Positions 1 to 8,557 of a DNA stretch of 43,567 nucleotides are shown one piece after another; positions within the stretch are counted from its first letter, which is position 1, and every line of letters starts with the position of its first letter. Origin of the DNA: Fontimonas thermophila (lineage in GTDB: Bacteria > Pseudomonadota > Gammaproteobacteria > Nevskiales > Nevskiaceae); the NCBI RefSeq assembly GCF_900113085.1, contig NZ_FOOC01000005.1, forward strand, positions 1 to 43,567, read 5' to 3'. Made by a program: the position numbers and the translations under genes. The notes under the pieces were generated by a model. It saw only the letters and a list, made by a program, of their open reading frames with translations, was not told the DNA's origin and ran no database searches.

Positions 1-263
1 ACTGCCAGCAGGTCATCCAGCGAAAGGCCCAGGCTTTTACGCAAGACGAGCACGATGGACTCCTGGGCCGGCGTCAGCGTGGTTTGCAGTCGATGAGGGG
101 TATGGGAGGCGTCATGAACCGATGCACGCTTCTTCCAGCGAGCGATGGTGGAGACACTCACGCCAAAGCGCTGGGCCAGAACCCTCATGGGCTCCTTGCT
201 GACCTGGATCTCGGCGCGGATCCTGGGTGTCGTGGTGGCGTTCTTGTGCAGCCTCAGATGCAT
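1..263 (-). CDS. IS481-family transposase, N-terminal part (cut by window edge)
   Basis: The reverse strand opens at an ATG (261-263) and stays open to the window edge, giving about 87 residues. The protein begins MHLRLHKNATTTPRIRAEIQ and continues with a helix-turn-helix segment (VLAQRFGVSVSTIARWKKR) and LTPAQ...LRKSLGLSLDDLLA. This matches my memory of the N-terminal DNA-binding region of one IS481 transposase group; the DDE catalytic core would lie outside the window. The element would be cut-and-paste or copy-out mobile DNA. Its outer end probably lies near 331-345. It cannot be said from here whether the transposase is intact. Confidence 0.8.
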   Translation of the reverse strand, partial: MHLRLHKNATTTPRIRAEIQVSKEPMRVLAQRFGVSVSTIARWKKRASVHDASHTPHRLQTTLTPAQESIVLVLRKSLGLSLDDLLA

Positions 264-345
264 CGTTTCAGCTCCAGCATGACCTCTCGCGCCAAGAGTA
301 AACCACGGCGTGAACCAATTAACCAATCATCCGGGACACGACACA
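264..345. mobile_element. Probable outer end of the IS481-type element (terminal repeat)
   Basis: Read on the minus strand, the stretch between the hydrolase and the transposase start begins TGTCGTGTCCCGG (RC of 331-343) and then has about 70 non-coding bases before the transposase ATG. A TGT start and a short leader are usual for IS481 ends. The opposite end is outside the window, so the inverted repeat and target duplication cannot be checked. Confidence 0.5.
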
Positions 346-1115
346 TAGCGCTGTTCAATTGGCCGCAGCCAGCCGCAGATCGCATGCATCATCTCCTCGG
401 TTTCTTCGTCATCGATCACCCAGTGACCGCGCGCCGGATAGTAGCGATGCGCAGCCTGCGGGTAACGCGCCACCGCCGCGCGCACCACCGCAGCTGGCGT
501 CAATCGATCCTGTCCACAGCTCACCACATATACCGGGCAGCGCACCTCGTCTGAATGGACCGCAGCTGCACGCGCGAGATCTGCCCACCACAGCGCGATC
601 TCGGCCGTCGCACGGCCGGATTCGTGGACCAGTGTTTCGTACAGGGTCCGGTGCCGGTCCACCGGCACGCCGTTGAACAGCGATGTACTGGCGCGCTCCA
701 GACTCGGCTTGTAGGCATTGCGCCAGAACCGGCCGCTCATCAACCACGGTGCGAATGCAACGACGTTGGACCCGCGCAAGCCGTTGACTCCCCACGGCGG
801 CGCCGGGGTCAGCAGCACCAGGGCCAGCGGCGGAACCCGCGCGGCAAGCTGCTGAGCGAGCAAGGCCCCCATGGAATGTCCGATCAGGATCGGGGGGAGG
901 TCGTAATGCTGCCGCATCACTTCTTCGTACAAGGCATCGACATACTCGCGCAGACTGATGCGTGCCACCTGCAAAGGCTGATCAGGGACCGGCATGTGAG
1001 CCGGCAGCGTTGGCGCAAAACAACGGTATCCACGGGGCTCGATCAGCTCGCGCACACGCTGCCAGTTCGCGCCGGTACACCACATGCCGTGGATCAGAAC
1101 GACCGGGAAAGTCAT
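327..1115 (-). CDS. Alpha/beta-hydrolase, C-terminus probably altered by IS insertion
   Basis: A 262-residue cytosolic alpha/beta-hydrolase with no signal peptide. It has the oxyanion-side motif VLIHGMW near residues 6-12, the nucleophile elbow GHSMG (Ser81), a likely acid Asp203 in CGQDRLTP and a His231 in RGHWVID, so the Ser-Asp-His triad looks complete. The substrate is not predictable; esterase, lactonase or thioesterase activity is possible. The gene lies 4 bases upstream of the SDR gene on the same strand (SDR first, hydrolase second), so the two are probably cotranscribed. The last residues (about RYVSCPG) and the stop codon fall inside the apparent IS481 end, so the native C-terminus may have been a little longer or different. 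Confidence 0.85.
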   Translation of the reverse strand: MTFPVVLIHGMWCTGANWQRVRELIEPRGYRCFAPTLPAHMPVPDQPLQVARISLREYVDALYEEVMRQHYDLPPILIGHSMGALLAQQLAARVPPLALVLLTPAPPWGVNGLRGSNVVAFAPWLMSGRFWRNAYKPSLERASTSLFNGVPVDRHRTLYETLVHESGRATAEIALWWADLARAAAVHSDEVRCPVYVVSCGQDRLTPAAVVRAAVARYPQAAHRYYPARGHWVIDDEETEEMMHAICGWLRPIEQRYVSCPG

Positions 1116-1119
1116 GGCC

Positions 1120-1896
1120 CTAGTATCCCGAGACCTGTTTGACCGTATAGCGGTTGAGCCAGGCCGGGGCGAGCTTGTTCACCAGCGCCAGCAGACGGGT
1201 CTGGGCACCGGGATACCAGTGCACACGTCGCCGGCCATTCCAGTGGGCGGCCCGCCAGATGACCGCGGCGATGTCCTCGGCCTGCAGATGAACCCCCAGC
1301 TTGCCGACACTGGGAGGCTGTTCGATGTCGGTGACCATCGCCGTATTCACGAACAGCGGCAGCACGTCCATGACGCGGACCCCATGTCGGGCCCATTCGA
1401 TGTCGAGCGCCTCGGTCAGACCCTTGACCGCAAACTTCGTCGCCGAATAGCTCGCATACGCGGGCGAGCCGTAGATCGCCGAGGCCGACGACATGTTGAT
1501 GACCCGACTACCCGGCGTGCGCCTCAGATGCGGTAATGCGGCAAGACAACCGTTGATGACGCCTTTGAGATTGACATCGACGAGCGCATGGTGGCGCGCC
1601 AGCGCAATGTCCTCGAAATGACCGACGGCGAGAATTCCGGCATTGTTGAACATGACATCGAGACGGCCGCCGCTGAACGCGGTGAACCTCTCCAGCGCCT
1701 GCGTCAGCGCGGCGGCATCTCTCACATCGAGATACCCGCTCACCGCGGCATCTCCCAGCTCGGCACGCAGGCGCTCGACACCGCCGGAATCGATATCGTA
1801 GAGACCGACGCACCATCCGCGCGCGGCAAACAGACGCGCCGTCGCGCGCCCGATGCCGGCTGCCGCACCGGTGATGAAAATCGCGGGTCGGGTCAT
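1120..1896 (-). CDS. Short-chain dehydrogenase/reductase (SDR)
   Basis: A 258-residue classical SDR, an NAD(P)-dependent oxidoreductase of unknown substrate. The Rossmann motif TGAAAGIG is at residues 9-16, NNAG follows later, and the catalytic Ser-Tyr-Lys set is visible in NMSSASAIYGS and YSATK. The start at 1896 was chosen because the protein there begins MTRPAIFITG, as SDRs do; an upstream in-frame extension adds about 37 residues with no SDR similarity that also overlap the divergent rhodanese gene. The hydrolase lies immediately downstream. The 99 bp between this gene and the rhodanese must hold divergent promoters. Confidence 0.9.
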   Translation of the reverse strand: MTRPAIFITGAAAGIGRATARLFAARGWCVGLYDIDSGGVERLRAELGDAAVSGYLDVRDAAALTQALERFTAFSGGRLDVMFNNAGILAVGHFEDIALARHHALVDVNLKGVINGCLAALPHLRRTPGSRVINMSSASAIYGSPAYASYSATKFAVKGLTEALDIEWARHGVRVMDVLPLFVNTAMVTDIEQPPSVGKLGVHLQAEDIAAVIWRAAHWNGRRRVHWYPGAQTRLLALVNKLAPAWLNRYTVKQVSGY

Positions 1897-1995
1897 GGAC
1901 GCAAGCCAGAAAATAAACGGGCCGTAATCTATCAGTCCGTGCGGCTGCCCCGCATCCTCGGCATTTGCCGACCCACCCCACGACTGGAGATCCCG

Positions 1996-2361
1996 ATGGC
2001 CGACCACTCACCCGCCTTTCTCGCCCTCGTCGCCGAGGCACGTACCCGTGTGCGCACAATCGCGGCCGAAGCCCTGCCATCGCTGCTGGCACGACAGCCG
2101 ACCCTGCTTTTGATCGATGTGCGCGAAGAAAGTGAATATGCCGCAGGTCATCTGCGCGGCGCCCGACACCTCAGCAAGGGCATCATCGAACGCGACATCG
2201 AAGCCTTGTATCCGGATCGCGACACACCGCTGTATCTGTACTGCGGCGGTGGTTATCGTTCGGTGCTCGCTGCAGACAACCTGCAGAAAATGGGCTACCG
2301 CAACGTCTGGTCGATCGACGGCGGCTGGCGTGCGCTGAAGAACTTACTGCCCACCGAATGA
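1996..2361 (+). CDS. Rhodanese-like domain protein
   Basis: A single-domain rhodanese of 121 residues. The active-site loop is CGGGYRS with Cys83 as the persulfide-forming residue, preceded by the typical LLIDVREESEYAAGHLRGA and followed by GYRNVWSIDGGW. Such proteins move sulfane sulfur between small thiols and protein acceptors. The chosen ATG has a GGAGAT ribosome site 5 bases upstream; a longer in-frame start exists but lies antisense to the SDR gene. No signal peptide, so cytoplasmic. Transcription probably ends at the hairpin at 2407-2436. Confidence 0.9.
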   Translation: MADHSPAFLALVAEARTRVRTIAAEALPSLLARQPTLLLIDVREESEYAAGHLRGARHLSKGIIERDIEALYPDRDTPLYLYCGGGYRSVLAADNLQKMGYRNVWSIDGGWRALKNLLPTE

Positions 2362-2400
2362 CCTCGAACCCGGGAGCAGCAAAAGAGGGGAGCGGAACGC

Positions 2401-2441
2401 AAAAAACCCAGGGTGCCTATACACAGACACCCTGGGCTTTT
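2401..2441. terminator. Bidirectional intrinsic terminator
   Basis: A perfect 9-bp inverted repeat, CCCAGGGTG (2407-2415) and CACCCTGGG (2428-2436), is flanked by six A on the left and CTTTT on the right. It can stop the rhodanese transcript on the plus strand and, with a six-T tail, the hupB/tRNA transcript on the minus strand. Confidence 0.85.
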
Positions 2442-2448
2442 GGATCAG

Positions 2449-2525
2449 TGGCGGAGCGGACGGGGCTCGAACCCGCGACCCCCGGCGTGACAGGCCGGTA
2501 TTCTAACCAACTGAACTACCGCTCC
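2449..2525 (-). tRNA. tRNA-Asp (anticodon GTC)
   Basis: A 77-nt cloverleaf on the minus strand: acceptor GGAGCGG/CCGCTCC with discriminator G and encoded CCA, D-arm GTTCAGTTGGTTAGAA, anticodon loop CTGTCAC giving GTC, and T-loop GGTTCGAGCC. It sits one base downstream of tRNA-Val, so both are processed from one transcript that ends at the hairpin at 2407-2436. Confidence 0.97.
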
Positions 2526-2526
2526 A

Positions 2527-2602
2527 TGGTGGGTGCTGACGGGCTCGAACCGCCGACATTCGCCTTGTAAGGGCGACGCTCTACCAGCTGAGCTAAGCAC
2601 CC
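2527..2602 (-). tRNA. tRNA-Val (anticodon TAC)
   Basis: A 76-nt cloverleaf on the minus strand: acceptor GGGTGCT/AGCACCC, encoded ACCA, D-arm AGCTCAGCTGGTAGAGC, anticodon loop CTTACAA giving TAC, and T-loop GGTTCGAGCC. It lies 59 bases downstream of hupB and directly upstream of tRNA-Asp. A hupB-tRNA-Val-tRNA-Asp order is familiar from gammaproteobacteria. Confidence 0.97.
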
Positions 2603-2661
2603 GTGGCAACGCTGTCAGCAGGTGCCGAGCACATCCAACGACCCGGAACCAGCAAAGACGG

Positions 2662-2934
2662 CTACTTTACCATGTCCTTGAGCGCCTTGCCAGCCTTGAA
2701 GGCCGGCGTCTTGCTCGCCTTGATCTTGATCGTCGCGCCGGTCTTGGGGTTGCGGCCCGTGCGGGCGGCCCGCTCACGGACGAGAAAGGTGCCGAACCCG
2801 ACGAGCGAGACCTTGTCGCGCTTCTTCAGCGCCTTACCGATGACCTCGAACAGGGCATCGACGGCACGCCCGGCATCGGCCTTGGAAAGGTCGGCCTTGT
2901 CGGCGACCGCATTGATCAATTCCGTCTTGTTCAT
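2662..2934 (-). CDS. hupB: DNA-binding protein HU (beta type)
   Basis: A 90-residue histone-like HU protein, the usual length. It begins [14 protein letters not shown] and contains the flexible DNA-clasping arm region [23 protein letters not shown], with the invariant RNPKTG. HU homodimers bend and compact DNA and help replication, recombination and transcription. The start at 2934 is fixed by family length and by the AGGGGA ribosome site upstream; longer in-frame starts would add non-HU residues. Transcription can come from the strong sigma70-type promoter at 3131-3159, giving a leader of about 190 nt, and may read on into tRNA-Val and tRNA-Asp. Confidence 0.97.
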   Translation of the reverse strand: MNKTELINAVADKADLSKADAGRAVDALFEVIGKALKKRDKVSLVGFGTFLVRERAARTGRNPKTGATIKIKASKTPAFKAGKALKDMVK

Positions 2935-3130
2935 CTCGAGTGTCCCCTGAGAAATGTTGATGAGTGGCAGTTGCCGCGTGGCTGGATCCTCTATGCACCG
3001 CGATGACGACCCGTGCAGCAGAATCCGTCGCGAACCGTGGTGTCGGTCCCACGTCCCGGTGTACCTGAGCCGCGGCCGAGCCATTACGCTGCACAGCCGC
3101 TAGAGTTCGCTGGGGTGTGGGTTGCGGCGC

Positions 3131-3159
3131 TTTATAACAAGCAGGTTCCCGAGCGTCAA
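3131..3159 (-). promoter_or_regulatory. Sigma70-type promoter for hupB
   Basis: On the minus strand, TTGACG (3154-3159), a 17-bp spacer and TATAAA (3131-3136) form a near-consensus promoter. Transcription would start near 3123 and run into hupB. Confidence 0.75.
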
Positions 3160-3320
3160 CAAAGCACCTCCCCGCACCCGGTACAGGCGGGCCGTACACC
3201 CAACGTAACCGCATGGACACAGCAGGAACTCCGTCGCGCAACGCACGTGCGTCGATTACGTATCACCGTGTCAGTGATCACCGTTGATACTGGCCGGTGC
3301 CCGAAAGTCCTCGATGCATT

Positions 3321-3329
3321 TGCTACACT
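3321..3329 (+). promoter_or_regulatory. Candidate extended -10 promoter of the TPR/TolQ operon
   Basis: TGCTACACT fits a TGn extended -10 element (TACACT at 3324-3329), 30 bases before the first start codon. No good -35 is seen at the usual spacing, so this is tentative. Confidence 0.35.
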
Positions 3330-3358
3330 CGGTTACCCCCACCGGAAATACTCGACGC

Positions 3359-3928
3359 ATGCGCCTGATTCGTGGCCGCAGAGCCTCACGACTGTTGCTC
3401 CTCGCAGGCTTGTCCATGCCGCTGGCCGCAGCCGCAACGCCAGACATCAGCGAACGCGCCGTTCGCCTCGACCAAACCATACAGGCGCTCAAGGACGAAA
3501 CCGTCGAGCTCACCCGCGAGGCGCAGGCGATCGAAACCGATGCGCTGATCCCGGAATACGAGCGCGTATCGGTTTATCTGGGAGTCGGAGTACGCGGGCT
3601 GCTGCTCGAGAGCGTCAGCGTCGCCATCGACGATCGCGCGCCCGAGGTCTACCACTACGAAGAACAAGACGCACGTGCACTGCTCGCCGAACACAGCCTG
3701 CATCGTGTACTGCGCACATCCGTCGCCCCCGGCCCGCATCGGATCCGCGTCTCCTTCACTGGCCGCTACGCCGACGACAAACCGGATGCCCCACCGGTAA
3801 CCAGCAGCTATGAGGCCATTTTCGACAAGGACCACCGTGAGGCCGAACTCGAATTCCGCATCGTGCGCGCGAGCCGCTTCGGCAACGAAACGCGCCTGAG
3901 CATGAAACAGTGGCGGAAACGGCAATGA
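3359..3928 (+). CDS. Exported protein of unknown function, first gene of TPR/TolQ operon
   Basis: 189 residues. An N-terminal signal peptide (RLLLLAGLSMPLAAA, residues 10-24) predicts export. A short helical, probably coiled-coil stretch follows (about residues 33-55), then a likely beta-rich domain with VSVYLGVGVRG and PGPHRIRVSFTGRY, and a basic C-terminus. I do not recognise the family. The start at 3359 places the signal peptide correctly; an upstream in-frame ATG would put 25 unlikely residues before it. Its stop overlaps the next start as ATGA, so the two genes are translationally coupled and the protein probably works with the TPR and TolQ-type proteins downstream. Confidence 0.75.
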   Translation: MRLIRGRRASRLLLLAGLSMPLAAAATPDISERAVRLDQTIQALKDETVELTREAQAIETDALIPEYERVSVYLGVGVRGLLLESVSVAIDDRAPEVYHYEEQDARALLAEHSLHRVLRTSVAPGPHRIRVSFTGRYADDKPDAPPVTSSYEAIFDKDHREAELEFRIVRASRFGNETRLSMKQWRKRQ

Positions 3929-5739
3929 GGCGCATCGCACTGTTCGCATTCGCCGCGCTGGCCGTATTTTCCGCCAGCGCCGCCGAACTCTACGTACCCG
4001 GCACACTCGATGATCCACGCGTGCGCGCGGCCGAATACCTGAGCCGTGACGATCGTCATTTTTCCGCGATCGTGGAGTTACGGCAGATCGGCGATGGCAT
4101 CGATCCGCTGCGCATGCCGGCGGACTACCAGTGGCGTCTTGCGGACAGCTACCTTGCGTTCGGCATGCGCGATCGCGCCGCCGCCATCTACCGCAATCTC
4201 GCGGCGACGACCGCCGATCCCGTGCGGATGGGACGCGCCATGCTGAACCTGGCCGAGTTCGAGTACGAGCGCGGCTATCTCGCCGAAGCGCGGGCAACGC
4301 TCTACCGTGTGCGCGAAGGCCTGCCGCAGACCTTGCTCGAACAATGGCAGGATTTGCTCGCGCGCGTGCTGCTCGCCGAGGGCCGCTACGGCGAGGCCGT
4401 GGAAATCCTCACTGAGCTGAACAATTCCGACCGGCAGTCGCCGTACATGCGCTACAACCTCGCCGTCGCCTTGATGAACGACGGCCGTGTGCCTCAAGGC
4501 CAGACCGTCCTCGACCGCATCGGGCGCATGGTGCCGCAGAATCTGGAGGAGCTCGCATTACGCGACCGCGCCAATTTGAGTTTGGGCTGGCACTTCCTGC
4601 AGAGTCAGCAGGGTGGCACCGCCAAGCCGATTCTCTCGCGCGTGCGCCTCGAGGGGCCGTTTTCCAACCGCGCCCTGCTGGGCCTGGGCTGGGCCGAGCT
4701 GGCCCCCCAGGGCGAGCGCATCGCCAAGGTCCAGGTCGGTGACGAACAACCCGATGCCAGTCCGTTCACGACGTTCTCGACGCTGGGCATATTGCTACGT
4801 CCCGGATTCGTCGAGGAAGACATCTTCAAGCGCGCCGGCATGCGCGCCTTCCGCCTGCGCAAGGCCAGCAAGGACGAAGAGGAGGCCTTGCGCCGGGCCC
4901 TGGTACCATGGGTCGAGTTGATCTCGCGCGATCCGATGGACAGCGCCGTGCAGGAAGCCTGGCTCGCCATCGCCTTCACTCTCGACCGTCTGGGCGCCTA
5001 CACCCAAGCCCTGCAATATTACGAACGTGCGGTCAACGTCCTCGACAATGCGCGCGCTCGCATGACCGCAGCAATCGCATCGATTCGCCAGGGGCGCATG
5101 GTCGAGACCATCGTGCGTCGCGAGATCGATTCCGAAGCCGGATGGGAGTGGAAGCTGCTCGACCTGCCGGACGCTCCGGAAACCTATTTCCTGCAAAACC
5201 TCCTCGCCGAGCACCGCTTCCAGGAAGCGCTGAAAAACTACCGCGACGTCCGCATGATGGCACGCACCCTCGATGCCTGGGCGCCGCGACTGCGTGCCAT
5301 CGAACAAAGCCAAACCGTCGACACGCGTGCGCCCATGCGTCCTGAGGAATTGATCCGCCGCGCCCGCAGCGACTGGCGTCCGCCGTGGTCCGATCTGCCG
5401 ATCCGTCTGACGCTCGATCGCAGCCTGTCACCACCGGTTGATGATCGCACGGCCACCGCTCCTGCCGCGGCAGTACTGCTGCCTTCGCTGAAACTCGCGC
5501 CGCCGCCGGCACGCTTCAACGGCCCCGCGGAACGGGCGCGTACCGCGCAGCAGCGCATCGCCAACCTGCGCGAACAGCTCGCACTCGCCGGTGCCGAGCA
5601 GGCCAAACTGCTGCAAGACATGGCCCTGGCCGAACTCGAGGCCCAGAAACGCCAGATCGAGCGCTATCTCGTCGAAGCCCGCTTCGCACTGGCACGGCTC
5701 TATGACCGCCAGAAAAAAGGCGAACTCAACAATGAATGA
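3925..5739 (+). CDS. Large exported TPR-like protein
   Basis: 604 residues with a signal peptide (MRRIALFAFAALAVFSASA), so periplasmic. The middle has degenerate tetratricopeptide-like helical repeats, for example RLADSYLAFGMRDRAAAIY, LLAEGRYGEAVEILTEL and FTLDRLGAYTQALQYYERA, and the last 75 residues are Ala/Glu/Arg-rich and probably coiled coil. TPR proteins act as scaffolds. The start at 3925 overlaps the upstream stop (ATGA), and an in-frame ATG 15 bases earlier is the only alternative. The 3' end overlaps the next gene by 8 bases. By context it may be a periplasmic scaffold of an energised envelope machine, comparable in role to TPR components of Myxococcus Glt; that comparison is inference. 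Confidence 0.8.
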   Translation: MRRIALFAFAALAVFSASAAELYVPGTLDDPRVRAAEYLSRDDRHFSAIVELRQIGDGIDPLRMPADYQWRLADSYLAFGMRDRAAAIYRNLAATTADPVRMGRAMLNLAEFEYERGYLAEARATLYRVREGLPQTLLEQWQDLLARVLLAEGRYGEAVEILTELNNSDRQSPYMRYNLAVALMNDGRVPQGQTVLDRIGRMVPQNLEELALRDRANLSLGWHFLQSQQGGTAKPILSRVRLEGPFSNRALLGLGWAELAPQGERIAKVQVGDEQPDASPFTTFSTLGILLRPGFVEEDIFKRAGMRAFRLRKASKDEEEALRRALVPWVELISRDPMDSAVQEAWLAIAFTLDRLGAYTQALQYYERAVNVLDNARARMTAAIASIRQGRMVETIVRREIDSEAGWEWKLLDLPDAPETYFLQNLLAEHRFQEALKNYRDVRMMARTLDAWAPRLRAIEQSQTVDTRAPMRPEELIRRARSDWRPPWSDLPIRLTLDRSLSPPVDDRTATAPAAAVLLPSLKLAPPPARFNGPAERARTAQQRIANLREQLALAGAEQAKLLQDMALAELEAQKRQIERYLVEARFALARLYDRQKKGELNNE

Positions 5740-8557
5740 ACCGCGCTGGATACCCCTGACGACAGCGCTCGTGCTGTGCACGGCGCTGATTGGCTGCACG
5801 CCGAAGGCAGTGCGGGAAAGCACACCTCCCATCGGCAAAACCGTCGGCAAGCTGGAGCAACCCTCTGCGGACGTGCTGCCGATCATCCCCTCGGAGCCGA
5901 TCGCCCCCGACCCCGGCAAGGCCGTGGAGAACTACCGCAAACTGCTCGAACTGGCGCCGGACCCCGAGACCAAGGCCGAGGCCCAGCGCCGCCTCGCCGA
6001 TCTGCAGGTGCAGATCGAAGACAGCCGTGGCGTGACGGCGGAATCGGAAAAAGCGCTGCAGGAAGCGGTCGATCTCTATAACAAGCTGCTTTACGCCAAC
6101 CCGCACAGCAAGGACAACGACCGCATCTTCTACCAGCTGGCCCGCGCCCAGCAGAATCTCGGCGAGACCGACGCCGCGATCGACACACTGCGCCGGCTCG
6201 TCGAACGGCATCCGGACTCCAGACTGGCTGGCGATGCGCGTTTCCGCCGCGCCGAGCTGCTGTTCTACCGCGGCCGCTATGCCGAGGCCGAGGTCGAATA
6301 CAAAGCCGTGATGGACCTTGCCGATGCCACGCCTTTCTTCGAACCGGCGCAGTACAAGTACGGCTGGTCCCAGTACAAGCAATCCAAGTACGAGGAGGCG
6401 GTCACCACGTTCTTTGCCGTGCTCGACCGCGAGCTGCCTCCCGGCGAACCCTTCGATCCCGAACCGACGCTGGCGCAGGTGGCCAAGACGAAGAACGAGC
6501 TGGTCCGCGATTCGCTGCGCGTGATCACGCTCTCGCTCACTGCGCTCGGTGGCGGCCCGGCGCTCAGCGCCTATCTGTCGGCGCACGGCGATCCGCGCTT
6601 TTATGCGTTTGTCTATGCCGCGCTGGGCGAGGCACTGCTCGACAAACAGCGCTACACCGATGCTGCGGGCGCTTACGCCGCGTTCATCCAGCGCTATCCG
6701 ACCTCACCCCACGCGCCGGCCTTCCAGTCGCGCGTCATCGGTGCCTACCGCGACGGCGGCTTCCGCGATCTTGTCGTCCAGGAAAAAGAACGCTACGCGA
6801 CGACCTACGACCCAGCCGCACCCTACTGGAACGGCCAGCCGGCGACGAAGGAGGTCATGGCCGAGCTGCGCAAACACCTCGAGGATCTCGCCAAGCATTA
6901 TCACGCCCGCGCGCAAGCCGATCGTGTCCAGCATCAGGCCGACTTTCTGGTTGCCGCACGCTGGTATCGCCGCATCATCGAGCTGTATCCGCAAGACCCG
7001 CAGCTCGCCGACATCCACTTCCTGCTCGGCGACAGCCTGCTCGACGGCGGACGGACCCTCGAAGCGGCCCAGGAATACGCGCGCACCGCCTACGATTACC
7101 GGCCCTACCGGCGTGCCGGTGAAGCGGCGTATGCCTCGGTGCTGGCCTACCACAAGTACGCACAAGAAGTCTCCCCGAAGGCGCGGCCGGCTGTTCTGCG
7201 CAACGCAATCGATGCCAGTATCCGCCTGGCCGACGAATTCCCGGGACACCCGCAAAAATACCCAGTGCTGACTCAGGCGGCCCAGGATTTGTATGAGCTC
7301 AAGGCCTACGATGAGGCGATCGCCGTCGCCGCCCGCGTACTCGAAGCGCCGCAGACGGTCGATGCAAGACTGCGCCGCATGGCCTGGAGCGTCACCGGCG
7401 ACGCCCACTTCGCACAGGCGCGCTATGCACAGGCAGAAATGGCGTTCACCGAAGAGTTGCGGCTGACTGCGGCGCGGGCGGCCGAACGCGACGAAATCGT
7501 CGAGCAACTGGCGGTATCGATCTACAAGCAGGGCGAGGCGGCACACAAAGGCGGCGATCTGAAAGCCGCTGCCCATCACTTCCTGCGCCTGGGCCAGATC
7601 GCACCAAACTCGAAGATCCGGGCGACGGCCGAATATGATGGCGCCGCTGCGCTGATCGCGCTCGAAGACTGGGGCAGTGCAGCGCGCGTCCTCGAAAATT
7701 TCCGTGTGCTCTTCCCCAACCATCCGCTCGAAGCCGATGTCGACAAGAAACTCGCCGTCGTCTATCAGCGTGACGGCAAACCACTTTTAGCTGCGCGTGT
7801 GTTTGCGCGGATTGCGCGCCGCGACGACGAAGGCGTGGACATCCGCCGCGAGGCGGCGTGGCTGTCGGCCACCCTGTTCGACACGGCCCAATCCGCCGAG
7901 GAAGCCGAGGCAGCTTACGACTTTTATGTGCAGCGCTTCCCGCGCCCGCTTGACCGCGCCCTCGATGCCCGCAGCCGTCTCGTCGATTACGCCCGGCCGC
8001 GCGGCGGCGAGCTGCTGGAACGCCGCCTCCAGGAACTGGTGAGCGCCGATGAAACCGCCGGCGCCGAACGCAGCGACCGCTCGCGGGCGCTGGCCGCACA
8101 GGCGAGCCTGGATCTCGGCCGCATCGCCGCGGCGCAGGCCAAATCCTTGACGCTGACATTGCCGATCGAAAAAAGCCTGCCGCGCAAAAAACAGGCCATG
8201 GAAAAAGCAATCCGCTGGCTCGATCGTGCAGCCGCCTACGGCTTTGCCGAAACAACGACGGCGGCGACTTTCGAGCTCGGTGACCTCTACCAGGACTTCG
8301 GTCGGGCCCTGCTGCGCTCCGAGCGGCCGCGCAATCTCAAGGGACTGGAACTCGAACAATACGATTTACTGCTCGAAGAACAGGCCTACCCGTTTGAAGA
8401 GCAGGCCATCGCCGCGCACGAAACCAATCTGCGGCGCATCAAGACGGGTGTTTATGACAACTGGATCGCGAAAAGCGCCGCCGCCCTGGCGCAGCTCGCA
8501 CCGGCGCGCTACGGCAAGCGCGAACAGGGAGAAGAGCGCTATGCATCGCTCGACTGA
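5732..8557 (+). CDS. Very large TPR outer-membrane lipoprotein
   Basis: 941 residues. A lipoprotein signal peptide ends in the lipobox LIGC (Cys22); the next residue is Thr, not Asp, which favours outer-membrane sorting. Most of the rest is tetratricopeptide-like repeats (for example DRIFYQLARAQQNLGETDAA, RGRYAEAEVEYKAVMDLA, KYEEAVTTFFAVLD, KGGDLKAAAHHFLRLGQIAP). The start at 5732 gives the lipobox; longer in-frame starts run antisense-like into the upstream gene. It overlaps its neighbours at both ends (8 and 17 bases). It is the largest component of the operon and could span much of the periplasm. Relatives are usually annotated only as TPR proteins, and I do not assign a symbol. Confidence 0.85.
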   Translation: MNEPRWIPLTTALVLCTALIGCTPKAVRESTPPIGKTVGKLEQPSADVLPIIPSEPIAPDPGKAVENYRKLLELAPDPETKAEAQRRLADLQVQIEDSRGVTAESEKALQEAVDLYNKLLYANPHSKDNDRIFYQLARAQQNLGETDAAIDTLRRLVERHPDSRLAGDARFRRAELLFYRGRYAEAEVEYKAVMDLADATPFFEPAQYKYGWSQYKQSKYEEAVTTFFAVLDRELPPGEPFDPEPTLAQVAKTKNELVRDSLRVITLSLTALGGGPALSAYLSAHGDPRFYAFVYAALGEALLDKQRYTDAAGAYAAFIQRYPTSPHAPAFQSRVIGAYRDGGFRDLVVQEKERYATTYDPAAPYWNGQPATKEVMAELRKHLEDLAKHYHARAQADRVQHQADFLVAARWYRRIIELYPQDPQLADIHFLLGDSLLDGGRTLEAAQEYARTAYDYRPYRRAGEAAYASVLAYHKYAQEVSPKARPAVLRNAIDASIRLADEFPGHPQKYPVLTQAAQDLYELKAYDEAIAVAARVLEAPQTVDARLRRMAWSVTGDAHFAQARYAQAEMAFTEELRLTAARAAERDEIVEQLAVSIYKQGEAAHKGGDLKAAAHHFLRLGQIAPNSKIRATAEYDGAAALIALEDWGSAARVLENFRVLFPNHPLEADVDKKLAVVYQRDGKPLLAARVFARIARRDDEGVDIRREAAWLSATLFDTAQSAEEAEAAYDFYVQRFPRPLDRALDARSRLVDYARPRGGELLERRLQELVSADETAGAERSDRSRALAAQASLDLGRIAAAQAKSLTLTLPIEKSLPRKKQAMEKAIRWLDRAAAYGFAETTTAATFELGDLYQDFGRALLRSERPRNLKGLELEQYDLLLEEQAYPFEEQAIAAHETNLRRIKTGVYDNWIAKSAAALAQLAPARYGKREQGEERYASLD

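Larger units (their letters stand above)
2935..3358. other. Divergent intergenic region, hupB / TPR operon
   Basis: About 420 bases without a convincing gene. It holds the hupB promoter on the minus strand (3131-3159) and a weaker extended -10 candidate on the plus strand (3321-3329) for the TPR operon. Dyad-like sequence around 3261-3290 (TATCACCG...TTGATA) is imperfect, and I assign it no role. Confidence 0.6.

Noticed and set aside
1588-1995. N-terminal extension of the rhodanese gene
   Set aside because: It lies antisense to the SDR gene; the ATG at 1996 has a good ribosome site and gives the usual single-domain size.
3013-3813. 266-codon frame across the hupB/TPR intergenic region
   Set aside because: It is Arg/His/Thr-rich, has no domain, and overlaps a signal-peptide-bearing gene in another frame.
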